A stretch of 64,000 nucleotides of DNA, from positions 1 through 64,000 of the forward strand of contig JAFCIZ010000002.1 in assembly GCA_017871115.1 (NCBI GenBank). Direction: 5' to 3'. Below are positions 29,020 to 38,472 of the stretch, piece after piece (position 1 is the first letter of the stretch; each line of letters starts with the position of its first letter). The notes beneath the pieces are model-generated. The model ran no database searches and was not told the origin of the DNA. It was given only the letters and a program-made list of their open reading frames with translations. A program made the position numbers and the translations under genes. Source of the DNA: Cunninghamella blakesleeana. Lineage: Eukaryota; Mucoromycota; Mucoromycetes; Mucorales; Cunninghamellaceae.

Positions 29020-30194
29020 CAGTGGGTGAAAAAATTGTTCACGTGTTACTCACTTTTTCACTTTTTCGCTTATATCTCAACAACGGTTAGTAGTAGCACA
29101 AAGCCAAATACAGTATTTGAAAGCCACGTTAAACAGGTTTATTTTGATGTGTAACATAGGCGGAGTTTATTATTAATATAAGAAATGAGAGCGTTATAAA
29201 GAGGAAGGGGTTACGTGAACAATTTTTTCCTTCTCTAAAATCTATCACTAATACCTTGTTGAGCCACCTTTAGCGTCAATCACAGCCTTGATTCTCTTTG
29301 GCATGCTGTCAATATACCTTCTACACTCATCCTTGGTGAATGTATTCCACTCTTTATCACATCTTTCCCAAAGTTCATGGACACCTTTGGCCTTCTTCTC
29401 ATAGACACTAAGTTTGAGCTTGAGATGATGCCACAGGTGCTCAATTGGATTCAAATCTGGGCTCTGAGCAGGCCAATCTTCTAGAACAACGATGCCTTGG
29501 TCCTGGATCCATCTTTTGGTGGCAACGGAACGGTGATTGGGTGCATTACCGTCTTGAAAATACATCTCTGACCAGTCCAGACCATAGTACTCCATAGTGT
29601 CACGCAGGCTTGTATCCAAGATATGAATATAATCCTCCGATTTCATGGTCCCATCGTATACTTGACATGCATATCCAGGTCCATAGTAGGTCATACAACC
29701 CCACATCATCAGGCTTCCACCACCATGCTTGACAGTAACATCGATATGATGCGGCTTGAGATCATCATCAGGTCTTGACCAGTAGTACTTGCACTCATCT
29801 GACCCCCAAATGTTGATTTTGGTCTCATCTGAGAAGATGACTCTTCTCCAATCATCGATGGTCCAATGTTGGTGTCGTTTCGCCCAGTCAAACCTCGCCT
29901 TCATGTGCCTGGCGCCCAACAAAGGCTTCTTCTTCTTAATGGCGGAAAAAAAGTTCATTGACCTGAGAACATTACCGGCCGTTTTTGCTGTCAAGGTGTA
30001 TCCAAGCTGCAGGAGCTCCTTATGGACATCATGAGCAGTAAGAAGAGCACCAGAAAGAACCTTCCTACGCACCAAAGACTTGCTTGCATCAGCCACAATC
30101 ACCGGTCTACCAGCTCGGTTGCGATCGCGGTTGGGAAACCACTTGTTGGCATACTTGCTGATCACCCCTTTGGATACACCTAGCCTCTTGGAGA
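29020..30194 (-). mobile_element. Tc1-A fragment in tandem unit 2
   Basis: Same extent as 24509-25683: left inverted repeat and most of the transposase, cut at the Tc1-B junction. Confidence 0.92.
29248..30194 (-). pseudogene. Tc1-A transposase, truncated and with D241G (unit 2)
   Basis: Identical in defects to the copy in unit 1: missing N-terminal helices and Gly at the second catalytic position. Confidence 0.92.
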
Positions 30195-30196
30195 TA

Positions 30197-31876
30197 CAGT
30201 GGCTTCCAGAAGTGTTCGAATGTTTTCGTTTTTTTTATAAAATCAATTGTATCAATAAAACTTATTATTTAACCATGCATGATTTATACATCAATCGAAA
30301 GCCCTATTGATTGGCTTTCATATGAATATATTTATATGCATTTCCATATTTGGGTTGCGGAGTAAATGGTGTTTGAAAATTATTGGCACATTCGAACAGT
30401 TGTGTTGCGATGCCAAAAAAATACCACAACTTGTAATAAAACAATAATAGAGTATAAAATAACCTATAAAATGTTAGAATAAACCTGTTTCGCACTTTCT
30501 TAGTTCAAATCTATAGCTAATATTCTATTTTTTATATATTTTTTATATCAATATTGTCCATTTTTTAGTGATCTGTTATCAACATGCGTCCTATTCAAAA
30601 TTCCATTAAGAACCAAGTCATTAACCTTCTCAAACAAGGTAAATCTATGCGTCAAGTAGCAAAGGATGTTGGTGTAAGTTGTACAACTGTCCACAAGTAC
30701 TCTGCAGGTCTTGAACGGGAGATTCCTATGGCTGTTGGTGGTGCTGTATCCAAGCTCACTGGTAGAGACAAGTCCTTTTGTGTGCATCAAGTGACCAAAG
30801 GAGGTAAAAGTAATGCTACTGAGGTGCAGAAGGCATTAAAGCAACATTTGGAAATCGATATAAGTGCTCAAACAGTCCGTAGAGCACTTAAAGAAAAAGG
30901 ATTAGGGTCCTTTGTCAAGCCAAAGAAACCTCTCCTCAGTGCCAAGAATGTTAAAGCTCGTTTAGCTTGGGCAAAAGCACACAAAGATTGGACTTTAGAT
31001 GACTGGAGTCGTGCCATTTGGTCAGACGAAACCAAAATTAATCGTTTTGGATCGGATGGACGCCGCTATGCTTGGAAAAGGGCCGAGGAAAAGCTTCAAC
31101 CTAAACATGTCAAGCAAACAGTCAAACATGGTGGTGGAAACATAATGGTTTGGGGATGCATTTCGTACGATGGCCCGGGTTACATGACTAAAATTGATAC
31201 AGTTTTAGATAAGGAACTCTACCAAGCTATTTTGGAGCATGAATTAGTGCATACATTTGACTGGTATGGCATGGATCAAAGCAAAATGGTCTTTCAACAA
31301 GATAACGATCCAAAACACACAGCCAAAACAGTCAAAGAATACTTGGAAAACCAGCCTTTTTCGGTAATGGAATGGCCTGCACAGTCGCCTGACTTGAATC
31401 CCATTGAGAATATATGGGCTTTGGTGAAAAACAGGCTCTTTAGCAACTATACTACACCACCAAAAGGGATGTTAGACTTGTGGGACCGTACTCAGGAAGT
31501 ATGGAATACAATCACGGCTGAAGATTGTAAAAAAGTGATAGAAACAATGCCTAAACGTTGTAATGATGTAATAAAAGCAAAGGGCTATTGGATTGATTAT
31601 TAAATAAAGACTTTTTATACCATTTATATTGTGTTTTAATTATATTTTTAATTTTTTTGGTATCGCAACACAACTGTTCGAATGTGCCAATAATTTTCAA
31701 ACACCATTTACTCCGCAACCCAAATATGGAAATGCATATAAATATATTCATATGAAAGCCAATCAATAGGGCTTTCGATTGATGTATAAATCATGCATGG
31801 TTAAATAATAAGTTTTATTGATACAATTGATTTTATAAAAAAAACGAAAACATTCGAACACTTCTGGAAGCCACTG
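30197..31876 (+). mobile_element. Tc1-B copy 3
   Basis: 1680 bp recombinant copy with Tc1-A on the left and Gypsy-1 on the right, like copy 2. Confidence 0.94.
30584..31603 (+). CDS. Tc1-B transposase, copy 3
   Basis: Same 339-residue protein as copy 1; all catalytic residues present. Confidence 0.95.
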   Translation: MRPIQNSIKNQVINLLKQGKSMRQVAKDVGVSCTTVHKYSAGLEREIPMAVGGAVSKLTGRDKSFCVHQVTKGGKSNATEVQKALKQHLEIDISAQTVRRALKEKGLGSFVKPKKPLLSAKNVKARLAWAKAHKDWTLDDWSRAIWSDETKINRFGSDGRRYAWKRAEEKLQPKHVKQTVKHGGGNIMVWGCISYDGPGYMTKIDTVLDKELYQAILEHELVHTFDWYGMDQSKMVFQQDNDPKHTAKTVKEYLENQPFSVMEWPAQSPDLNPIENIWALVKNRLFSNYTTPPKGMLDLWDRTQEVWNTITAEDCKKVIETMPKRCNDVIKAKGYWIDY

Positions 31877-31977
31877 TATATTAAAACAACTCACACAACT
31901 TTATTTAATATAGTTACAATCACACACACAAAAAAAAAAAAAAATTCTTTTCACAACAAAAAAAAAAAAAAAAAAAA

Positions 31978-33292
31978 ATGGATCAGCAAATTATAAATAA
32001 CATTAAAGAATATCTCACAACTTTAAAAATTCCTGAAGACATAACAATAAAAATGAAAAGATACTTACAACGAAACTCACATAATTTTATTGTTCGAAAC
32101 AATAAACTATATAAATTTAATATCAAACATCAAACTCTAAGACAAGTTTTAAATAAGCAAGAAGCTCTGGAAGCACTGTACATGTATCATCAACATCCTT
32201 TAGGTGGACATATTGGTTATCACAATACATTATATAAATTATCAATAAGATATTATTGGGATTCTATGGCTAAAGATATACAAATATATATAAAAAAATG
32301 TTCAAGATGTCAAACGGTAGGTCCTAAAAAATTAAATGAATTTCTCTATCCTATACCAGTTAAATCGAAACCATTTGAACAATGGGGCTTGGATGTTAAA
32401 CATGTACCTACATCAAAAGGTGGATACAGATATATTATTGCCGGTATAGATTATCTAACTAAATGGGTAGAAGCTCGTGCTTTACGTTATCAAACAACAT
32501 CAGAAGTTGCCTTATTTATTTATGAAGAAATAATATGTCGTCATGGTACACCTCATCTTATAATTACGGATAATGGCAAACCCTTTATTAGTGATTTAAT
32601 AAAAAAGGTTTGTAATCAATATAATATACATCATAATACAATATCAGTCGGAAACTCTCAAGCCAATGGATTGATTGAAAGGTTTAATTCTACACTTGGA
32701 ACTATAATAAAAAAGGTTACATCAACTGAAAAATCAATATGGGATCAATATCTTCCTTCGGTTCTATTCGCGTATCGATCCATCAAACAATCTTCAACAC
32801 AACAATCACCATTTTATTTAACTTATGGATATGACGTTAAAACTCCGTTTGATCAACATGCCAAACCTATTGATTTTCATACTTATAATTTTGATACACA
32901 ATTAAAATTAAGGACAAAAAAGGAAATTCTAGCTCTCAATCAGATAAGACAATCAGCATCAAAAATGATAGAAAAATCACAAATGAACCAGAAATTGGCG
33001 ATCGATAAAAAAGTCTTAAATAATAATAGAGAATGGAAACCTGCCTTCAGAATCGGTGACATTGTAACGTTATATAATGGAATAAAAGCAAATTCTTGGT
33101 CTGGGAAAATATCTGACATGTGGCAAGGAAAATATATCATACACCAATCTCTTGGGAAAGGTACTTATATGATTAAACCACTAGATACAACAAAGACAAG
33201 GATAAAGCGTGTTCATGGTAATAGGCTCAAAATTTTACAATTACCTGATGTAAATTGGAATGTACATGTTTATAAAACCTATGGATTGGAAA

Positions 33293-33297
<5 letters not shown>
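31978..33297 (+). CDS. Gypsy-1 integrase, copy 3
   Basis: Third identical 439-residue integrase frame. It is followed by the only Tc1-A that continues, past Tc1-B copy 4, into the genuine 3' end of Gypsy-1. Confidence 0.93.
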
Positions 33298-33328
<31 letters not shown>

Positions 33329-33754
33329 TAATAATAATAATTATTACGTACTCTTCCGAAAAATAATAATAATAATAATATATAATATATATAATAATAA
33401 TCATAATAGTATAAATCATATTAAAAAAAAAAAAAATAAATCAGATAACAATAATAATTTTAACGAAGTTGATCCAGTAACACAAAAGAGCTAATCTGCC
33501 AACACAAAAAAAAAAAAAAAAATATACAGTGGGTGAAAAAATTGTTCACGTGTTACTCACTTTTTCACTTTTTCGCTTATATCTCAACAACGGTTAGTAG
33601 TAGCACAAAGCCAAATACAGTATTTGAAAGCCACGTTAAACAGGTTTATTTTGATGTGTAACATAGGCGGAGTTTATTATTAATATAAGAAATGAGAGCG
33701 TTATAAAGAGGAAGGGGTTACGTGAACAATTTTTTCCTTCTCTAAAATCTATCA

Positions 33755-34701
33755 CTAATACCTTGTTGAGCCACCTTTAGCGTCAATCACAGCCTTGATT
33801 CTCTTTGGCATGCTGTCAATATACCTTCTACACTCATCCTTGGTGAATGTATTCCACTCTTTATCACATCTTTCCCAAAGTTCATGGACACCTTTGGCCT
33901 TCTTCTCATAGACACTAAGTTTGAGCTTGAGATGATGCCACAGGTGCTCAATTGGATTCAAATCTGGGCTCTGAGCAGGCCAATCTTCTAGAACAACGAT
34001 GCCTTGGTCCTGGATCCATCTTTTGGTGGCAACGGAACGGTGATTGGGTGCATTACCGTCTTGAAAATACATCTCTGACCAGTCCAGACCATAGTACTCC
34101 ATAGTGTCACGCAGGCTTGTATCCAAGATATGAATATAATCCTCCGATTTCATGGTCCCATCGTATACTTGACATGCATATCCAGGTCCATAGTAGGTCA
34201 TACAACCCCACATCATCAGGCTTCCACCACCATGCTTGACAGTAACATCGATATGATGCGGCTTGAGATCATCATCAGGTCTTGACCAGTAGTACTTGCA
34301 CTCATCTGACCCCCAAATGTTGATTTTGGTCTCATCTGAGAAGATGACTCTTCTCCAATCATCGATGGTCCAATGTTGGTGTCGTTTCGCCCAGTCAAAC
34401 CTCGCCTTCATGTGCCTGGCGCCCAACAAAGGCTTCTTCTTCTTAATGGCGGAAAAAAAGTTCATTGACCTGAGAACATTACCGGCCGTTTTTGCTGTCA
34501 AGGTGTATCCAAGCTGCAGGAGCTCCTTATGGACATCATGAGCAGTAAGAAGAGCACCAGAAAGAACCTTCCTACGCACCAAAGACTTGCTTGCATCAGC
34601 CACAATCACCGGTCTACCAGCTCGGTTGCGATCGCGGTTGGGAAACCACTTGTTGGCATACTTGCTGATCACCCCTTTGGATACACCTAGCCTCTTGGAG
34701 A
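33755..34701 (-). pseudogene. Tc1-A transposase, 3' part with D241G
   Basis: C-terminal part of the split transposase. It carries the same Gly at the second catalytic site as the duplicated fragments, so the mutation came before the amplification. Confidence 0.92.
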
Positions 34702-34703
34702 TA

Positions 34704-36383
34704 CAGTGGCTTCCAGAAGTGTTCGAATGTTTTCGTTTTTTTTATAAAATCAATTGTATCAATAAAACTTATTATTTAACCATGCATGATTTATACATCA
34801 ATCGAAAGCCCTATTGATTGGCTTTCATATGAATATATTTATATGCATTTCCATATTTGGGTTGCGGAGTAAATGGTGTTTGAAAATTATTGGCACATTC
34901 GAACAGTTGTGTTGCGATGCCAAAAAAATACCACAACTTGTAATAAAACAATAATAGAGTATAAAATAACCTATAAAATGTTAGAATAAACCTGTTTCGC
35001 ACTTTCTTAGTTCAAATCTATAGCTAATATTCTATTTTTTATATATTTTTTATATCAATATTGTCCATTTTTTAGTGATCTGTTATCAACATGCGTCCTA
35101 TTCAAAATTCCATTAAGAACCAAGTCATTAACCTTCTCAAACAAGGTAAATCTATGCGTCAAGTAGCAAAGGATGTTGGTGTAAGTTGTACAACTGTCCA
35201 CAAGTACTCTGCAGGTCTTGAACGGGAGATTCCTATGGCTGTTGGTGGTGCTGTATCCAAGCTCACTGGTAGAGACAAGTCCTTTTGTGTGCATCAAGTG
35301 ACCAAAGGAGGTAAAAGTAATGCTACTGAGGTGCAGAAGGCATTAAAGCAACATTTGGAAATCGATATAAGTGCTCAAACAGTCCGTAGAGCACTTAAAG
35401 AAAAAGGATTAGGGTCCTTTGTCAAGCCAAAGAAACCTCTCCTCAGTGCCAAGAATGTTAAAGCTCGTTTAGCTTGGGCAAAAGCACACAAAGATTGGAC
35501 TTTAGATGACTGGAGTCGTGCCATTTGGTCAGACGAAACCAAAATTAATCGTTTTGGATCGGATGGACGCCGCTATGCTTGGAAAAGGGCCGAGGAAAAG
35601 CTTCAACCTAAACATGTCAAGCAAACAGTCAAACATGGTGGTGGAAACATAATGGTTTGGGGATGCATTTCGTACGATGGCCCGGGTTACATGACTAAAA
35701 TTGATACAGTTTTAGATAAGGAACTCTACCAAGCTATTTTGGAGCATGAATTAGTGCATACATTTGACTGGTATGGCATGGATCAAAGCAAAATGGTCTT
35801 TCAACAAGATAACGATCCAAAACACACAGCCAAAACAGTCAAAGAATACTTGGAAAACCAGCCTTTTTCGGTAATGGAATGGCCTGCACAGTCGCCTGAC
35901 TTGAATCCCATTGAGAATATATGGGCTTTGGTGAAAAACAGGCTCTTTAGCAACTATACTACACCACCAAAAGGGATGTTAGACTTGTGGGACCGTACTC
36001 AGGAAGTATGGAATACAATCACGGCTGAAGATTGTAAAAAAGTGATAGAAACAATGCCTAAACGTTGTAATGATGTAATAAAAGCAAAGGGCTATTGGAT
36101 TGATTATTAAATAAAGACTTTTTATACCATTTATATTGTGTTTTAATTATATTTTTAATTTTTTTGGTATCGCAACACAACTGTTCGAATGTGCCAATAA
36201 TTTTCAAACACCATTTACTCCGCAACCCAAATATGGAAATGCATATAAATATATTCATATGAAAGCCAATCAATAGGGCTTTCGATTGATGTATAAATCA
36301 TGCATGGTTAAATAATAAGTTTTATTGATACAATTGATTTTATAAAAAAAACGAAAACATTCGAACACTTCTGGAAGCCACTG
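34704..36383 (+). mobile_element. Tc1-B copy 4 (inside Tc1-A)
   Basis: 1680 bp with matching TA on both sides (34702-34703, 36384-36385) inside the Tc1-A transposase. The site without insertion is seen in the intact Tc1-A at 15201-15230. This and copy 1 are the likely recombination partners. Confidence 0.95.
35091..36110 (+). CDS. Tc1-B transposase, copy 4
   Basis: Same 339-residue intact transposase as the other three copies. Confidence 0.95.
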   Translation: MRPIQNSIKNQVINLLKQGKSMRQVAKDVGVSCTTVHKYSAGLEREIPMAVGGAVSKLTGRDKSFCVHQVTKGGKSNATEVQKALKQHLEIDISAQTVRRALKEKGLGSFVKPKKPLLSAKNVKARLAWAKAHKDWTLDDWSRAIWSDETKINRFGSDGRRYAWKRAEEKLQPKHVKQTVKHGGGNIMVWGCISYDGPGYMTKIDTVLDKELYQAILEHELVHTFDWYGMDQSKMVFQQDNDPKHTAKTVKEYLENQPFSVMEWPAQSPDLNPIENIWALVKNRLFSNYTTPPKGMLDLWDRTQEVWNTITAEDCKKVIETMPKRCNDVIKAKGYWIDY

Positions 36384-36385
36384 TA

Positions 36386-36459
36386 GTTACCATGGGTACA
36401 TCTTTCATAAGAAGGTTTTTTAAATCCATTTGGACGCCAACAGGAAGAGCACGAGTCAT
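36386..36459 (-). pseudogene. Tc1-A transposase, 5' part
   Basis: Encodes the first 25 or so residues (MTRALPVGVQMDLKNLLM) of the split Tc1-A copy 2 up to the Tc1-B insertion. Confidence 0.88.
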
Positions 36460-36976
36460 GATAAGGGAAGTATAGTAAGCAAAAGGGTTTAGCGAAAAAA
36501 GAAGGCGAAATAGGGATTTCCCCGGCAAAATCATGGTGTTTATATACTTTTTATAATTCGTAGGACCATCTAGAAGGCTCCAATGCATTTGTCAGCACGA
36601 TTAATTAACAGTTCTTGGCGGTACCACATGAATTATTGAAAATGTTTTCCATTGGAAAAAATTGTTCACGTAACCCCTTCCTCTTTATAACGCTTTCATT
36701 GCTTATATTAATAATAAACTCCGCCTATGTTACACATCAAAATAACCCTGTTTAACGTGGCTTTCAAATACTGTATTTGGCTTTGTGCTACTACTAACCG
36801 TTGTTGAGATATAAGCGAAAAAGTGAAAAAGTGAGTAACACGTGAACAATTTTTTCACCCACTGTATATATACATTTATACTTCTTCTTACTCTCTTTAT
36901 TTTTATCAAATTATTACAAAAAAAAATTTTTTTTAACCATTTTACCTTCTTATTATCCTTTGCTACTTTAACAACC

Positions 36977-37438
36977 ATGGATATGCCCTTTAATACAAAC
37001 CGTGTACCCCTAGATGAAGACCCTCTTTATGATGAAGCCTTAAATGTTTTGGAAAACTTTGATAAACTACCAGAAATCGAGACATATAGGATGTTCATAA
37101 GATATTTATATCCTATGTATGTAGACGATCACCAAACTGTAGAAAAAATTAGAAATAGAATGTATGATACCTTTTCTGCTAGCCTCTGTCCTATGGTACA
37201 CAGATTTTTACATCATTCTTTGGATCGTCCTACTACTAATGAAAGTTTAGCAATATATAAAATGCAACGAACAAATGTCCTTCAAGAACTTTTCACTGGT
37301 GTTGGTACTGCTAAGGTTAATAAAGTCATCATAAGAAGAATAAGAAACATGGATCCATGGAATGATATTCAAGATAGAGGGCTATCTTTTGTTGGCGTTG
37401 GGGGTGTCGACAATGGTGATACCAATGGCGCTCCTTAA
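36977..37438 (+). CDS. Gypsy-1 small downstream frame of unknown function
   Basis: 153 residues from an ATG in good context (ACCATGG): MDMPFNTNRVPLDEDPLYDE onward. It lies between integrase and 3' LTR, and its last 11 codons with the stop are inside the LTR (37405-37438). It is mostly helical in appearance, with many Arg/Asp, no signal peptide, no membrane segment and no cysteine cluster, so it does not look like an envelope protein. The short G-rich stretch before the LTR (GGCGTTGGGGG) doubles as codons and probably as the polypurine tract. I do not recognise a family. An upstream in-frame ATG at 36842 lies within the Tc1-A end and is rejected as a start. Confidence 0.7.
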   Translation: MDMPFNTNRVPLDEDPLYDEALNVLENFDKLPEIETYRMFIRYLYPMYVDDHQTVEKIRNRMYDTFSASLCPMVHRFLHHSLDRPTTNESLAIYKMQRTNVLQELFTGVGTAKVNKVIIRRIRNMDPWNDIQDRGLSFVGVGGVDNGDTNGAP

Positions 37439-38237
37439 AACTAGTACTGCTTTTTGGAGTAGCTACTCCTGGAGTAGCCGCTCTTGGAGTGGCCACTCCA
37501 TACGATAGTCACTTTCATCTCTTTTCCCTACTCTCAATATACTTTGAATAATTTTTTAAATTTTTTTTTTAATATAAATAGAACCAATTTTTTTCTCTTT
37601 CTTTCTCTTAAATTGTCAAATTTTTATAATAAATTATTATCTACTAAATAATTATTGAACTTGTCCACTTTATAAAACAAACTTTATAATTTTAAATTTT
37701 TTTATTTTAACTTACTATAACATATTCAATTATTGAACTTATCTATTTTTTATTTAACAAATTATTTTATTTTTATTTTATTTTTACTTTATAATATTTT
37801 ATATTATTATATACTATCTTATTTTATAATATTTATTTACTTAAATATTCTATACTACTGATCTAAATCATTTAAACTCTTTACTACTTATTTTACTCGG
37901 CGGTCATTAAACTTTTGCTTTAATCCTGCTTATATTTTACTTATAATCTTTATTTTATTTTCTTTTATTTTTTTTATTTTATTTTATTTTTTTAATTTTC
38001 TATTCCTTTATATTAAGTCGTTCTACTTATAAAACAGGAACTGGTGCTCACTGGAAACTTATTATATACTCCAAATATAACTTATAATACTCATTCCTCA
38101 TTTCAAAAATAAATCTTAAACAAAAACCCACATAACATATTTGGTGCTCACTGGAAACTTATTATATACTCCAAATATAACTTATAATACTCATTCCTCA
38201 TTTCAAAAATAAATCTTAAACAAAAACCCACATAACA
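37405..38237 (+). repeat. Gypsy-1 3' LTR
   Basis: 833 bp, nearly identical to the 5' LTR (a T/C difference near the end). Includes the palindrome array, TATA box and the two 100-bp repeats with primer-site cores (about 38042 and 38142). Followed by CAAC. Confidence 0.92.
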
Positions 38238-38382
38238 CAACCAAAAATTTACACAACAACACACACAACACCAAAAACCCATATAACACACTACTTTTTA
38301 AACAACTAAAAAATTCCACAACAATATGCAAAAAAATAACTTTAACAAAGGCTCACGTAACACAAGGAAAATATAAAAATGC
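38238..38382. other. Short A/C-rich flank between Gypsy-1 and tRNA gene
   Basis: ACAACACACACAACACCAAAAACCC-like sequence that resembles the U5 end of the LTR family. No gene seen. Confidence 0.5.
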
Positions 38383-38390
38383 AAAAAAAA
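38383..38390 (-). terminator. RNA polymerase III terminator of tRNA-Ser
   Basis: Eight T on the minus strand one base after the tRNA 3' end. Confidence 0.8.
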
Positions 38391-38391
38391 C

Positions 38392-38472
38392 GTCAGCTAC
38401 AGGGTTTGAACCTGTGCGGGCAGAGCCCATGAGATTTCAAGTCTCACTCCTTAACCACTCGGACAAACTGAC
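38392..38472 (-). tRNA. tRNA-Ser (anticodon UGA)
   Basis: The minus strand folds as a class II tRNA. The acceptor stem pairs GTCAGTT with AGCTGAC. The D arm carries the A box (GTCCGAGTGGTTAAGGA), the anticodon stem TGAGA/TCTCA encloses the loop CTTGAAA (anticodon TGA), the variable arm is GGGCTCTGCCC, and the T arm is CAGGTTCAAACCCTG (B box). No intron. A run of eight T follows its 3' end. It reads UCA codons. Gypsy-1 ends 155 bp downstream of it. Confidence 0.93.

Larger units (their letters stand above)
21177..34703 (+). repeat. Three-unit tandem array of 4.51 kb carrying the integrase gene
   Basis: Units 21177-25685 (4509 bp), 25686-30196 (4511 bp) and 30197-34703 (4507 bp). Each consists of Tc1-B, 100 bases of Gypsy-1, the integrase frame, the Gypsy-1 3' spacer and the left part of a Tc1-A. 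Differences are confined, as far as I can see, to homopolymer lengths (for example TTT versus TTTT after the poly-A behind integrase). A fourth Tc1-B at 34704 ends the array. The structure is what unequal crossing-over between two same-orientation Tc1-B copies would create. Confidence 0.92.
33527..36864 (-). mobile_element. Tc1-A copy 2, complete but split by Tc1-B copy 4
   Basis: Both 211-bp inverted repeats are present and TA flanks both ends (33525-33526, 36865-36866), so this is the original insertion into the Gypsy-1 3' region. Tc1-B sits at a TA in codon 52 or so of its transposase. The two fragments at 24509 and 29020 are duplicates of its left part. Confidence 0.93.
10032..38237 (+). 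mobile_element. Gypsy-1, Ty3/Gypsy retrotransposon expanded by nested insertions
   Basis: Two 833-bp LTRs (10032-10864 and 37405-38237), both TGTCGACAATGG...AACA, enclose gag, a frameshifted PR-RT-RNase H frame, a separate integrase frame and a small downstream frame. CAAC flanks both ends (10028-10031, 38238-38241), a 4-bp target duplication; a 5-bp ACAAC reading is possible if the LTR ends one base earlier. The native element would be about 8 kb. The remaining 20 kb are Tc1 elements, element D and a tandem amplification. Gag is physically interrupted, so this copy is not autonomous as it stands. Confidence 0.93.

Noticed and set aside
21284..36588. Repeated 60-95-codon frames inside Tc1 inverted repeats and opposite the Tc1 genes
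   Set aside because: They recur only because the elements recur, lie in inverted repeats or antisense, and have no domain.
36842..36976. N-terminal extension of the 153-codon frame starting MNNFFTHC
   Set aside because: The upstream ATG lies in the Tc1-A terminal repeat, so it was not part of the native Gypsy-1.
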